64,000 bases of DNA from Histoplasma ohiense (GCA_017607445.1 JAEVHH010000004.1:3596001-3660000), one strand, 5' to 3'; shown: positions 23,057 to 34,801, counted from the first letter of the stretch. The notes: generated from the sequence alone by a model not told the origin. Numbers and translations are program-made.

Positions 23057-24770
23057 ATGTCGTCACCGTCCAAACAAACCAAGAGCAGAACCCCTCGAGG
23101 CAAACAGAATAGAAATTCTTCGGACCACGAGAGCCCCCTCAATGCCGTAAGTGAAATGGTGATTGCGGGATGGAAAAACGTACAAATATATTTACTAAGT
23201 ATCCTTTGATGTATTCATTTTTTGTTTCACATAGCTTCACCAACTCGCCGGAACCCTAAACCCTACTACCCCCGCGCAAACCTCTGTTCCTCCTCCACTT
23301 TCCACCAACAGAGCTTCCGCCAGGCACACACCCCGTGGTGCATATTCAGGCGCCAATGCTGCTCCCGCGACTCCCCACGCTCTACGCGCGCTTCAAAGAC
23401 GTGCGGCTACGTATACTCCGGGGCGGGATCGGAGGAAAAGCGGACGGATGCAGCGAGAAACGCCCATGGATGTCCTGAGGAACTTGGGAAAAGGTTCGTA
23501 AACAGTGACTACTGTATTTCTTGGTTAGGTGAGATATATATATATATATGTATATATGTTTGCTGATTGTCATGTTTTCTTGAAACATAGTACTGGCTCC
23601 TACCACGCGACCAGTGTCATCATCACCACAAGAAGAGCCAGAGAAACCGCCGCCACAACCGATCGATGATCTTGATGAAGAACCCGATCTTCCAAGGCCT
23701 AGGCTTTCACTGCCGCTCACGGAAATGATTGTACAAGGCGACGGGAGTCCAGATATTCAACCTCCTAGACTGTCACTGGCTATCGAGGAGGATATCGATC
23801 AAACCTGGAGATCAATTGAAATGCCAAGACGAGATCGGAGCATACAAGATCGAACAACTCTTTCCAGAGTTAGCATGGGGAGCAACCGGTTCAGTGACCG
23901 CTTTGGTGACCTCAGCAGAATGGAAGATCTAGAGGAGGAGGAAGCAGAGTATACGATAGTTCAAGGAGATGATGAAGATGACCATGGACAAGATACGGGA
24001 CTTGTTTTCGACGCAGGGTAAGGGTTTGTCAATTTTTTTTTTATATACTCAAGGCTAATTTTACAAAAGAGGAGAGACCGAAGATTTGCGACGTTTCAAT
24101 CTGGACTTTTCCTTCCCTACACCAGACGTAACGACTGCTAGAATTTCTGGAAATCAACTCCTGCAAGAATATGAGGATTTTGCACTTGATATAAATCGTG
24201 ATGTGGACACAGGCTTTCCATCGTCTGATAGCATTGTCGAGGAAGGAGGCATTGAGCTTGCATTCCAAGACGACTTTTCCAGACCAGCGCCTCCTTCGAG
24301 CAGTCCGGAGCCAGCACCTCAAGTGATGGTGAAAGGTAACAAGCGACAAAAGCTATCACGACACGGCATTCCCGTACCACAGCTGCCCTCCGGTATCGTG
24401 AAAAAACTAGCCACCCGGTTTGCCCGGACTGGAGGTGGGGGAAAGTCGAGAATAAGCAAGGACACCCTGGCTGCTATTGAGCAGGCTACCGAATGGTATT
24501 TTGAGCAGGCGAGTGATGACCTCTCGACATACGCGAAACATGCGGGCAGAAAGACAATCGATGAGACGGATGTCACGACACTCATGAGAAGGTAAAATTT
24601 CCCCCTTCTCCTGACTTGGGTCCCTCTTCAACTGAGAATTAAATCCTAAACTATATGCTAATGCGGGAGATAGACAACGGCATATTGGCAAAAACACTAC
24701 AATGTTCGCGCTTGCCCAAAAACATCTACCGAAAGAGCTTCTGCACGACATCCGGCTTCCAAAACGCTGA
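23057..24770 (+). CDS. CENP-T-like kinetochore histone-fold protein
   Basis: Five exons (23057-23146, 23235-23493, 23591-24017, 24070-24591, 24674-24770) give 464 residues. Residues 1-350 are disordered, with TPRG/TPHALR patches and an acidic stretch (DLEEEEAEYTIVQGDDEDDH). The C-terminus is a histone fold: ISKDTLAAIEQATEWYFEQASDDL, then a second helix ending HAGRKTIDETDV, then TTLMRRQRHIG and FALAQKHLPKELLHDIRL. This arrangement and the residue pattern match CENP-T/Cnn1. Family knowledge: it forms the CENP-T-W-S-X complex on centromeric DNA, and its N-terminus recruits the Ndc80 complex. The N-terminal region with TPRG and an RNLGK helix is where such recruitment and phosphorylation sites would lie. 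Assignment rests on the histone fold and overall architecture. Confidence 0.85.
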
Positions 24771-24868
24771 AATTTTCCATTCCACGGAACGGCGACTATG
24801 CTGTTACGTTCAAACTCAGAAGACTAATTCGCCCATGTAAAGAGCGGGAGGATTCGTGTATCACGAGG

Positions 24869-26060
24869 CTACCAGCCTTTATTATGTCGTACACGTCGTG
24901 TGATCTCGTTAGGCTTCTTTCTAACAACCATCCAGAACATTATCGCAGTGGCCAATGACAGACCGTACCTAGACACGCAATTAATAATTTAGATGCAAGA
25001 TCAGGACACGCAAGGTTGAGCGGATGGCAAAAATCGCCTACCATGTTACGATATACTGAGCGTGATTATTCCTGAGATTTACCTCAGGTGCACGCCCGAT
25101 AGGAATGCCCTTTGCTTCTCTATGATATATCGTGAGGAGCTCAGGATCTAAAGATCCAGTCGTCAGTCTTTGGGTGATGCATTCATCGGGGCTGTGAAGA
25201 CATAACAGAGCAATTCTTACGCATTGTTTCTTCAATCCAGATTGGTTGGCTACCAGTAAGCTCTGCCATCTGCGCTACATCCGGAAAATAGAACTTTCCC
25301 TCTTCCGGTTTATTTTCCGGTGTGAACATATTTTTTTTCCACGGGGCGCGCAGTAATCCTTCCACCGTAACTTCTCCCTCAGGTAAACCCTCCTTCCTAT
25401 CTCTTTGGTCTTTGCGATCCTTTGCGACCCAGCCCCGATTAACGAGCACTGTGCTCCCGGCATCACCTCGCTCGAGTGGTGTGATGACTAGATATCCATC
25501 CTTGCCCTCATACAAACGTGGCCCGATGAGCATTTCTTGGTCATGTCTGAGGCGACCCGTAGCATATACACGGCGATAGTCAAAGTCGGAGATAGCGTTT
25601 GGATCGACGACAGGTGGAAGGGGTAGGGGCGATTTAACGAGACGGTCTTCATATTTAGCGATGAGCTTGGTTTTCCAATCCAAGCGCTGGACTTGCCATG
25701 TTCCGAGGGCAAACGCTGTAATGGGTATGATAGCTACATAATAGAGAAATCATTAATGTAAGATTTCAGAGAGATGGGGAGGGAAATCCTTCCAAGCCTC
25801 TGCAGCAATATTTGCATCAGCCTACCTAGAATTATCAATCCCGGGCCATGCCTCTTCCCAGTTTTTACGAGCTTTGCGGGATTATCCACGACAGACATCC
25901 AGCTCGGGTCGTCGGCTGGTTGATGGGCAAAGCGGACCTGTTGCTTTCTCCAGCAGCGCGCGCATATCGAATCCACTCTCAGCCTCCGCGGTGCGGTTCG
26001 TAACGGGGTGCCGGAGAATGCAGAAGCAAATTTCTGTAGCGGGGAAAATGAGGACTTCAT
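24869..26060 (-). CDS. shy1: SURF1/Shy1 cytochrome c oxidase assembly protein
   Basis: Four exons (26060-25826, 25733-25221, 25147-25042, 24968-24869) give 317 residues. The N-terminus is basic and arginine-rich, a mitochondrial presequence. A first membrane segment reads GLIILAIIPITAFALGTWQVQRL. The intermembrane domain has the family motifs VYATGRLRHDQEMLIGPR, TVLVNRGWVAKDRKDQ, VEGLLRAPWKKNMFTPEN and GIPIGRAPEVNLRNNHAQYIVTWY. The second membrane segment is GLSLATAIMFWMVV, followed by a positive tail. Family knowledge: Shy1/SURF1 works in the inner membrane in haem a insertion and Cox1 assembly. The short intron 25220-25148 was placed by requiring continuity from EETM to HPELLTIYHREAKG. It converges with the CENP-T-like gene, with only 98 bases between their stops. 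Confidence 0.95.
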
Positions 26061-26320
26061 TGGAAATGCAGAATAATAATAGTACAATAGTACACAATAT
26101 GAACGAAGAGCAAACCAATCAAATAAACAAGGAAATAAAATAACGAATGGTTCTTTGCCTGGAACGGCAGGTTTAAAAAAACGATCTTGAGTGTTATTTA
26201 ATTGGAAGAACTGAGTAGGAACGCCGCAAGGTTGGTCCGTGCACAGTCTAACATCATATGCCAGGGCAGTGTTGTGTTCAATACTATACACGCATTCTCC
26301 ACCACGAAGATACTCAAAAC
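26061..26320. promoter_or_regulatory. Compact divergent promoter, SURF1 and UBX genes
   Basis: Only 260 bases separate the two start codons. Both promoters and 5' leaders must fit in or overlap here. No classic TATA box is evident. Confidence 0.5.
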
Positions 26321-28091
26321 ATGTTTTACGCAGGGGATTTACAAGGTGGCATAGCTCTTGCAGTCAGAGAAGCCAAACATGTTATATGCTTTGTCCGAGG
26401 TTTGTCCCTTAAATGACCCTCACATCGAATGCACTGCTCCATCTATCTGCTGGTGAAGTGTGTTCGAAAGTGTAAACCATATGCTGATCAATATCGCGGC
26501 CTTGTCGCAATGTGTCTAATGTAGATGACACAAACGAAAGCTTGAAATGGGAGAATGAGTATTTAGCAACTGAGGAGGTATGGATATGTTTTATGAAGCC
26601 GTGTTTTTATGAGTGATGTATGGATTTACGCTGACAATTAATATATCTACCAGATAAGGACATTAGTGAAATCGAAAACAGTCTCTCTTCGGCTCCAAGC
26701 AGGTTCGGTAGAAGCAGGCTACTTAGCTTCGTTTTGCCCTATAAGCAAAATACCCGCGTTGGTAGTTATAAAGTGAGATTTCGCTCCGTTAGCCATGCTT
26801 CGTTAGTCGGCGAACCATGCGCTGACTGATGTTCTTAGAAACGGCGTGGTTCGAGAATATATGATATCGGGTGTCTCTGAGGAGGATTTCAAGCGTCGAT
26901 TAAAAAAGGGGCTCGAAGATTCCCCTGCATCAACTCCCCAGGTAGCACCGCAGCCATCACAAATAGAGAGGAATAGTTCTCCTGGGGTACTCACTCCGGT
27001 ATCCTCCGGCCCTCTTTCAACACATACCCCAGACCAGGACTCGGAATCTACGGAGGAGCAGTGGCAGGGAGCATCTGAACGTCAAAGGAGGGAAAGCATA
27101 CGAGCCGGCAAACGACGAGCCGAGACTATCGAAGAGCCAGAAAATGACCAAAAGGCTCCTCCATCACAAACTCAGAGCCGGCTGTTAGAACAGCGGAAAC
27201 GAGAACAACAGAAGAAAGATGAACGGAATCGAATATTAAACCAAATCAAGCGTGACGCTGAAGATCGGAAAGCGAGAGAGGAATCACGAAAAGAATCTCT
27301 CGTGTCGTCAACCAATAATGAAAACAATAAGCCAAAAACTGGAAACAAACAGCCGCAAGCGAAATTTAAACCAAATCAATTCCGCCTACAAATACGTCTC
27401 TTTGATGGCAGCTCAGTACGCTCGAGTTTCTCACCAACGCAGACCATTCAAAATGACGTTCGTCCCTGGCTAGATGGCCAGCGCTCAGATGGCGACACAC
27501 CATACAATTTAAAACAGATCCTCACGCCCCTCCCCAGCCGTACTATATCAGTCGCAGAAGAAAACCAAACGCTTGAGGAACTTGGGCTAGGCCCCACTGC
27601 AAATCTCGTAATGGTTCCAGTGCGCACATACACAGAAGCGTATGCTTCGGTGGAAGCCTCACTTCCCGTTAGAGGGCTATATGCTGGTTATAGCCTTGTT
27701 ACTGGAACCGTTGGTGCCGTAGCAGGGGCCATAGGATCAATCCTAGGGATATCTCAGCATCCAGCTGCAAATACCGGGCCAGCAGCAGCTGAGCCACCAT
27801 CCGCAGCAGAGGGGCCTAGTAGAGCTAATTTTCGGGAAGGTAGGAATGGCAGATCGAATGTGAGAACTCTCCATGACGATGATGATGAGGGAGAAGCGCG
27901 ACAATTTTATAACGGGAATCAGGTATGGATATATCTTTTCCCGGATCGTTTCTTTCCAAATCAGCGGCTCCCTTTTTCACAGATATGTTTGAAGACAGCT
28001 TTGACTTGATCTTCTACCTGATCATACTAATATGGGATGTTATAATCTTTAGTTAAATTTCGAGCCCCGTACGGATCAAGAAAACGAGTAA
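26321..28091 (+). CDS. UBX-domain protein with thioredoxin-like N-terminus (UBXN4/UBXD2-like)
   Basis: Five exons (26321-26399, 26525-26577, 26654-26772, 26839-27922, 28053-28091) give 457 residues. The N-terminal third is a thioredoxin-like UAS domain: MFYAGDLQGGIALAVREAK, then SLKWENEYLA, AGYLASFCPISKIPALVVI, and NGVVREYMISG. A charged coiled-coil region (about 190-270, rich in RKREQQKKDERNR) follows. The UBX domain (about 285-375) runs from FRLQIRLFDGSSVRSSF to LEELGLGPTANLVMVPV. A hydrophobic hairpin-like segment (GLYAGYSLVTGTVGAVAGAIGSILGI) comes next, and the end is FYNGNQLNFEPRTDQENE. Family knowledge: UBX domains bind p97/Cdc48, and UBXN4-type proteins insert a hairpin in the ER membrane for ERAD. 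The assignment to UBXN4 rests on this domain order. Confidence 0.88.
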
Positions 28092-28574
28092 ATATGGAAT
28101 GATTGACCTAGTCATGGAAGCCTATATCGTCAAACTGCATCTTTTCTGATTTTACAATTGGAGTTCGGAAGCATTGCTTTTTTTTTTTTTTTTTTTTTTG
28201 ATTCGCTAGCACTCTTTCACCGAAAAACGAACACTCTCAGTTTTCTCACGACTTTAGTATATTGATAACAGGGGATTGTCGTTGTTGGAAATGGAATTTG
28301 TCTCTTTTCTCTTGCTTGCTTTTTATTTCTATACGATCGTGCTTCCATTTTCCCCAAGGGTACAGCGTATTTTGCAACGTGTGTGTGTATAAGTACAAAA
28401 TGTAAAAACAAAACAGAACCGAATCGAAATCAACTGGACCAGGTTCAGCGAATCCTGGTCGATTGTATGTATGTACGCTATAGAAAATGATGTTGCTCAC
28501 GATTCCATTAGATCCACCATCGTTTCGAGTAAGTGCCGAACGTGAAACCGTAGGGAGTAGAGAGCCGGTTTCAT
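28092..28574. terminator. Convergent 3' region with 22-base T run
   Basis: The UBX gene (plus) and the MIX17-like gene (minus) converge here. A run of 22 T at 28178-28199 is the only striking feature. 3' untranslated regions of both genes are expected. No exon is seen. Confidence 0.55.
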
Positions 28575-29253
28575 TTAATACTGCTTAGCAGCCTGTTGGC
28601 AAGCTTTCTACACAAATAGTTAGCGTCTGCAACTCGTCGCCAGAGAATCAAAAATATGAAAGTATTGAATATCATACCAACTGATCCAAATACCACCCGC
28701 AAATTGACATATTACCCTGGTTATCATCCATGCACTTTCTGAACGCACGCACATCAGTCTCGCACGCAGGCGTCTCAGCCCAGCCGCTAGAAGAGCTGTT
28801 GCTCTGATAGAGTCCGCTATCCATCGACTGAGCGGTGGCGGGTGGAGGTGCTTGTTGAGCCTCAGCTGGGGCGCTCGAGCCACCGCCGAAAAAACCGCCG
28901 ATGGCATGTCCGATAGAAGACCCGACTGCGACACCACTGAATTTCGCAGTAAGCTGTTAGTTCTGACTTTCTTATCCTGATTTTTTATTCCATCTCACTG
29001 AGGCGGGTCATTAGAGTGAGTGTGCTTACGCAGCGGTGGAGGCCATCTGGCCGAATAAGCCCGGCCCAGAGCTCTGTTGCACAGGGGCAGCTTGAGCGGC
29101 AGGTGGTTGAGCGGCATTTGTGGTAGCTGGGGGATGGGCAGCTGTGGTAGCAGAGCGTTGTTGTTGGGCGGGAGCGGGTCGGGCGGGAGCAGCGCCTGGT
29201 CTTGGAGGAGCGCTACGGGCAGGAGGAGCAGCACCACGGCGTTGACGAGCCAT
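28575..29253 (-). CDS. mix17: Twin CX9C protein, MIX17/CHCHD2-like
   Basis: Three exons (29253-29030, 28936-28678, 28607-28575) give 171 residues. An Arg/Ala/Pro-rich N-terminus (MARQRRGAAPPARS) resembles a mitochondrial targeting region. A Pro/Gln/Ala-rich stretch, a short glycine-rich hydrophobic segment (GQMASTAAGVAVGSSIGHAIGGFFGGG) and a C-terminal CHCH fold follow. The CHCH cysteines are CETDVRAFRKC and CGWYLDQLKAC, both exactly CX9C. Family knowledge: these Mia40 substrates reside in the intermembrane space; the human relatives are CHCHD2 and CHCHD10. The last intron was chosen to restore the second CX9C. A competing donor (GTAATATG at 28715) would remove it and is rejected. Confidence 0.92.
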
Positions 29254-29979
29254 TTTCGAGATGTACAAAAGGCGGATCACTTGTTTTGATATGTGGCGGT
29301 AGTGTTATAGAAAGAATCAATGGTCTATGAAGCTATGGTGGGCGAGTGTTGGAATTGGAGCAGAAATGATTGCGGTTTCTTCTAACAGAGAGTGTTGACT
29401 GATGAATAAATTTGCTGAGGCTCAAAGTCGGGGAGAATAGTCGGACCGGTGCGGAGAAAACGGGCTCCGATTGGCTCAACGGCGGAAAAGCCAGCCGAGG
29501 TATACGCCATTCTACGATGCCTACGGAAGGAAGATTTTACTGTATGATATGAAGGCGCAGACTTTGGAGGGATTTTTTTTCTTTTTTTCTAGCATCTAGC
29601 TTCTTAACTGTACACCCGATGTCACGCCTCTTAATATCCTAGCTCCCTCCCAGATAAGGCCCAAGTCATCCCCACGCGCTTTGTTGGAAGAGACATTTCG
29701 GCGAAAGACACTTAGACTGGTGATGCTAGAACATTTTGTTGAGCAAAGACATGGATGGCTACCAACCAAGTCACCATCTAGCTGACACACGTTCCCTTGG
29801 AGGGTGGGATAAGCTCTGGCTCATGCGCACATTCCAATCCAAGAGGACAAACACCAAGTTGCGATCGGAATTTACGCGTATATATAATGGCGCAACCCAC
29901 CCTTAGAATCGAGAGCGTCAAACGCCACTATTGGTCCCTCAAATGAACGGGATCTTCCAGCATCAAAACGGCTCGCAAA
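29254..29979. other. Intergenic between MIX17-like and LRP1-like genes
   Basis: About 730 bases, both flanking genes on the minus strand. It should contain the MIX17 promoter and the LRP1 3' end. A TATATATAATGG motif lies near 29880. No exon is supported. Confidence 0.5.
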
Positions 29980-30873
29980 TCAACCATTACTTTGGTTGTT
30001 AGCTTTCCTGACAGCTTGTTTATGCTTCCTTCTCGCTTGCCTTTGCTCCTTCCGCGCCTGAGCTTTCTGCGTTTGAGCCTTCTGCGCCCGAGGCTTCTGC
30101 GCCTGAACTTTCTTCTTTCCCTTGTCCTTTTTACCCTTCGGCGAACGGCCCAAGGACGGCATCACTTTTAGATGTTGACCACCTTTGCTTCCTGTATTCC
30201 CCAATTCAGAATCAACTTCCGTTGGGGCTTGTTGCTCCTTAGGAGTTATGCTTTGAGTTTGGGATTGGGGCTGGGATTTAGATGCTTGTTGACGAGCAAG
30301 CTTCGCAGCTTTCAATAGTGCCATGGCTTTTTCCTTTGCCTCTCTTTCTGCCCGCTCCAGATCATATTTGTCGTTTCCAGCCTGTGGTGCGAAGAAGGAT
30401 CATTAAACGGAATTGTTAGATAGTGATCATATAAGGAGAAAGGGGATCTGACCAGTCCATGTTTTATAAATCGTCCAGCGGCTTCCTTGTCGACAGCCGT
30501 GGTCGGTTTCTCAGGAACGGTCTCTACGGTTTTGATCTTCTCGAAGTACTGCTTAACTCGGGTCAATTCTTTAAACACTGGGTGTTCTTTCGCATTTACG
30601 CCCTGGAGGCGCAAATAAGCTAGAAACACATTAGTATAGGAGCACATGGGGTAGAAGGTGAGCGTAGAGCCAGGGTAAGGGAGATATCGTACAGAAAATC
30701 AAGGATTCAATAGCATAGGTGATCAGAACATGAAGCTTTGCCTTGTCCATCACGGGCATTTTCTGGGTAGTTGCAGACAGAGGCTGGCCCAGGAGAGGCT
30801 CGAGGACATCCTCAAGATCATCGATATTGTCCTCCAGCTGCTCTATTAACGGTGTCAAGTCTGTAGTCTCCAT
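29980..30873 (-). CDS. lrp1: Exosome cofactor LRP1/Rrp47 (C1D family)
   Basis: Three exons (30873-30693, 30619-30453, 30381-29980) give 249 residues. The N-terminal Sas10/Utp3/C1D domain covers about residues 1-115: LIEQLEDNIDDLEDVLEPLL, AKLHVLITYAIESLIFSYLRLQGVNAKEHPVFKELTRVKQYFEKI and AAGRFIKHGL. The C-terminus is very basic with repeats of AQK (AQKPRAQKAQTQKAQARKEQ), fitting RNA binding. Family knowledge: Lrp1 stabilises Rrp6 and supports nuclear exosome processing of 5.8S rRNA, snRNA and snoRNA. It is divergent from the next gene on the right. Confidence 0.93.
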
Positions 30874-31384
30874 AGTCGCCGAGTTGCAACTTCCGTGTGG
30901 ACTTGTGGAAATGATAATTTTCTGTTCCAGAAAAGTTTGGGCACAAAAACAATGGATTATGTCAGGGTTGACTAACTAACTGCCGACTTTAGCGCAGTTC
31001 ACAATACTAGGTATGGAGTAGATATGACGATGCCAGCAAATATTTCTATCCCCGTTCAATAATATGCAATGTCTTAACATATAATAATTGATGGAGCTAC
31101 GCGAAAGTCCTAAATTGCGCTGAATTCAAGAAGTGTTGTTATATATTTCCTCCGACGTCACCCATAATAACATGGCCAATTGCAGTTTTCGAGACCGTAT
31201 ACTCTGGACATAAAGGTCTCAAAACATCCTTTGGGAGATCTAATCTCCAATAACACTATCTATTGCAATCGAATCGGGATGCAGCCTCCAGCGTGAGCTA
31301 TGATAAAGAATCACAGGACCGATCGACCACCAAACACTCCACGCCTGGTGCAAGCTAAATATTTCAGGCAAAGCAGCAGTCAAT
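30874..31384. promoter_or_regulatory. Divergent promoter, LRP1 and ketopantoate-reductase-like genes
   Basis: Both flanking genes point away from this 511-base interval. It shows no exon and no sharp motif that I can name. Confidence 0.45.
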
Positions 31385-32893
31385 ATGCAGGTCGGCCTCA
31401 CCACCATCCGGCTCTTCGCAAGATGCCCTGATGCCATCCGGATACGCTCAGTTTCCTTCCGGCTCTTTCATACTACACTCAAGCAGTCCCATGACGATTC
31501 CTCCAAACCTCAGCGTCCGCTTCAGGAACAGAGAATACCGTCGCGAATACACATTATAGGTGTGGGAAATATTGGAGGATTCCTGGCCCACTCTTTAGCT
31601 GGTGATACTAAACACCTGCCAATAACCCTCTTACTGCACAATCCCAAGACACTGGAACGGTGGGGAAAGAATAGGCAACGGATAACATTGGTACGAAATG
31701 GACTTGCAGAGCATAGATGGGGGTTCGATATCAATGTTAAAAGAGATGGCGTTTGGTATTACGTGCCGCAGGATTCAAAACTAGCCCAGGAACAGAAGAA
31801 AGCTGGCGGGTATGTTGAGCGAGATCCCATAGACGCAAACGAGGAAATTATTGACAACTTGATCGTCGCTTCGAAGGCTACAAGGGTGCGGTGGGTGTTA
31901 GAATCTGTTAAACATCGTCTCACCCCGTATTCTACAATTGTCTTCGTACATAATGGCCTAGGGGTCCAGGAACAAGTGAACGAACACGTTTTCCCCGATC
32001 CGAAGACTCGCCCAAGTTACATTTTTGGAGTAATCTCTCATGGGTTGTTTAAAATGGATCATTTTGTGATCAAACATGCAGGAGTCGGGACATGTTTATT
32101 GAGCATCGGATACACAAACCCGCTGGCCAGAGCCAAGACGGAAAAGGATATCGTGGAGTACAAGAAGACGCGGGAGCTGGAACGAATAGCAGCCGGTCAT
32201 GAGCAAACAGAAGAACAACAAAAACAGGAGGGAGCAAATATAATACAGCCAGGAGAACTCCAGGATGAAGAACGGCTACAACACCAAAAAGACCTCCTAT
32301 CACTCCATGAAGAAGCCGAATCAAGCATGCCCAAGGAAGTGTGGTCATCCTCCTCTCTCTACCTAATACGGGTCTTAACCCGTAACACCCAGCTAGTCGC
32401 CGCCGCAGTTCCTTCGGACACTTTCCTCCAACACCAACTCGAAAAGCTGGCCATAAACTGCATCATCAACCCTCTCACCGTCATTTTCGACTGTTTCAAT
32501 GGTGACCTCCTCTACAACTACCATATCTCCCGTGTCCAACGACTACTCCTCCTTGAGATCTCTGCTGTCATCTGCGCTTTGCCGGAACTGCAGGGGATTC
32601 CTGGTATACAAGCGCGGTTCGCGCCTGATCGCTTGCGCACCCTTGCCGTGAGTGTGATGGCGAACACCGCCAAGAACATCAGTTCTATGCTGCAGGATGT
32701 GCGACTGCGAAATCCGACGGAGATTAAGTATATGAATGGTTATATTGTGAAGAGGGGGGAGGAGTTGGGGATCAAGTGCGCATTGAACTACATGGTGGTT
32801 CAGATGGTGTTGGCTCGAGAGAAAATTAAGCTCGCGAAGGAATTTGGAGATGTCCCTATGGTTATTGAGCCAGAGGTGGCTGGGCGGGCTTAG
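31385..32893 (+). CDS. Ketopantoate reductase family protein (ApbA/PanE-like)
   Basis: A single uninterrupted exon of 502 residues. The first 40 residues are rich in Arg and Ser with few acidic residues (MQVGLTTIRLFARCPDAIRIRS), resembling a mitochondrial presequence. A Rossmann nucleotide site reads IHIIGVGNIGGFLAHSLAGD. Further N-terminal family features are LLHNP, VASKATRVRWVLESVKHRL and VFVHNGLGVQEQVN. The helical C-terminal domain has KLAINCIINPLTVIFDCFNGDLL, the ApbA_C signature region. An insert with many Glu/Gln (about 245-310) separates the domains. Family knowledge: the enzyme reduces 2-dehydropantoate to pantoate with NADPH for coenzyme A synthesis. At about 500 residues it is longer than the bacterial enzyme (about 300), so a diverged role is possible. 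Confidence 0.86.
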   Translation: MQVGLTTIRLFARCPDAIRIRSVSFRLFHTTLKQSHDDSSKPQRPLQEQRIPSRIHIIGVGNIGGFLAHSLAGDTKHLPITLLLHNPKTLERWGKNRQRITLVRNGLAEHRWGFDINVKRDGVWYYVPQDSKLAQEQKKAGGYVERDPIDANEEIIDNLIVASKATRVRWVLESVKHRLTPYSTIVFVHNGLGVQEQVNEHVFPDPKTRPSYIFGVISHGLFKMDHFVIKHAGVGTCLLSIGYTNPLARAKTEKDIVEYKKTRELERIAAGHEQTEEQQKQEGANIIQPGELQDEERLQHQKDLLSLHEEAESSMPKEVWSSSSLYLIRVLTRNTQLVAAAVPSDTFLQHQLEKLAINCIINPLTVIFDCFNGDLLYNYHISRVQRLLLLEISAVICALPELQGIPGIQARFAPDRLRTLAVSVMANTAKNISSMLQDVRLRNPTEIKYMNGYIVKRGEELGIKCALNYMVVQMVLAREKIKLAKEFGDVPMVIEPEVAGRA

Positions 32894-33046
32894 ATGATAA
32901 TGATGTTTTCATTTGTGAGTGTACTGGTACAGGACATATAACTAGCTATGGCTTTCGGTGTTGGCATATCCTAAGGATAAATAAAGCCCCCTTCTCCCTT
33001 TTAAGTTAGACAATTTGATATCATTATCTCCAATAATATTTTGCGG

Positions 33047-34801
33047 TCAATCAACAACAGCCTTCAGTGCCCCGTTGCATAATTCTATTATCTGCTTCCA
33101 CCTCGTATAGATGATTTTTAATTGCGGTTCCCCGCGATACTTCCCGTCTTGCTGTAGTGCTGTTAACTTCGAAAGGGCCACTTCGGACTCATGAATGTAC
33201 GCGCGTATCCAAGCTGCGATGATCAAATTCGTCTTCCTCTGATCAAAACTTGCTGGTTGGTATCCAAGTATATGGCTATTCCAATCACCAGCAGTCATAT
33301 ATTTCATGCATGCAGCTACTTCAGTTCGATAGCAGGGGCCTTCGCTGGTTATTCGGTAGTTTCTATTCATGTGTGGTATGTTAGGGAGGGGGGCTCTGTT
33401 GGCCCCAAGGGCAAAGAAAGAGAATGAAAAATGAAAGGGGATGAAAGAATAAAAGGGACAGCAAACTAAAACTTGGAGGGGGATCAAAATTAGTTGGGGG
33501 AAGTCACTCACCCAAGATATCTGTCAATTCTGAGAGCTTCGATATCTTTGGAGGAGAAGTCTTTTAGAATGATGTCATCTAGGAACAGGTCGTCCCATTT
33601 ATTCTGGGCGGGGATAAATCCATCTTTTGTGATATAAGCTTTCACGCGTTCACATATAGCTTTCGACATGTAGCAAGTTTTTCCAGATGAATCAATGTGA
33701 AACTCACAATCGGTCAGAAGGACATCGCCCGAATGATTGCCATACGAAATAAATATCTCCTCTCCTTTCTCTAGTCAATTTAGATAACCGTTAGTAATGA
33801 TGTAGCGTATCATACTTGGCCATATCTGGAGAGAAAGACGGTACCGTAAGCCCTGGATGTTTTGAAAGTATAGAAATTGTCGTTGAAAGAAACCTCACAC
33901 TGTTCATCCATCCATCAGTAGTAAGTTCATTACGACGTGTCCTAGCCAGCTATTCACCAGGGACAAGTATTACTCACACCACCCTCATCTATATGGTTGA
34001 AATAATCCCCGAAGGGGCAGAGTGCCATGGCATCATAGCGATCTTCAGGAGCCGATGTGCCCACAGGAATATGGTGGAACGATCTCGTATTTACAATAAG
34101 CCAGTAGTATGTGTAAGTATCTTTGTCAATATCTTGAAAGACCTGCTTGATGACCCGATATGCCTTGTCAAAGCGCTTTTCCTGCTCTGGTAAGAGATTT
34201 TGATGTTCTGCTGTGTATGCACACTTTATGGGTCTTTTCGCTATTGTGTTCCATGAACCGGAGATGGACGAAGGAAGCAATGGGTAGGAGGGACCGGAGA
34301 TTTTAATGCCCTTGAGACGCTGGGCCCAAAGAATGGGTAGCGTATCCTCGAAGTCTTGCCGTGAAGGCCAGACAGCTCGCCATGGGGCAAATTTCTCCTG
34401 GAACTCTTCTGTGCAGCATATATATGCAGCATACAATCCTTGAACAGGGATATTATCTGGGAATTTTTCCCGGAATTTTGAGGGTATGCTTTTCGTTGTC
34501 AGCATCAGGCCGATTGGAACCCGTATGATCACCTCTCCAACCTAGAAGGATATTGTTAGTAGAGACAATATGACGCCACAGGACGGGAATTATGCATAAT
34601 TTGATTTATTTATTCTTCATTTGAATAGAATGAAAAGTCGTTGGATATGATATTTACATCAATGTTCCTTTGGGCTGCAATCCCAACGCCCTGGCCAGGG
34701 AACTGCGCCGGCGCGACCCCATTGATTTCAACGCCTTGTGATATTGCCCATTCGGTGAATTTTTCATGTTCTGGTCCAGCTGAGCTTGGAAAGTGGTGCA
34801 T
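33047..34801 (-). CDS. SET-domain lysine methyltransferase (SETD6/RKM type)
   Basis: Five exons (34801-34658, 34541-33978, 33899-33845, 33770-33512, 33362-33047) give 445 residues. The start MHHFPSSAGPEHEKFTEWAISQGV leads into the split SET domain: GVAPAQFPGQGVGIAAQRNIDVGEVIIRVPIGLM, the insert with WPSRQDFEDTLPILWAQRL, then YDAMALCPFGDYFNH (position of the NHS-like motif) and SRAYEKGEEIFISYGNHSGDVLL, with the catalytic tyrosine in ISYG. A C-terminal helical region follows, as in Rubisco-LSMT-type enzymes. Family knowledge: such enzymes methylate non-histone lysines, for example ribosomal proteins or elongation factors; the substrate here cannot be read. The 55-base exon 3 uses donor GTACCG, which is weak. 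Its placement is supported by phase and by the motif it creates. Confidence 0.85.

Noticed and set aside
25148..25235. Acceptor CACAG at about 25197 for SURF1 exon 3
   Set aside because: It gives an immediate in-frame stop; TTTAG at 25148 restores the conserved sequence.
28678..28716. Alternative intron start at GTAATATG in the MIX17-like gene
   Set aside because: It would delete the cysteine and spacing of the second CX9C motif; the donor GTATGA at 28677 keeps it.
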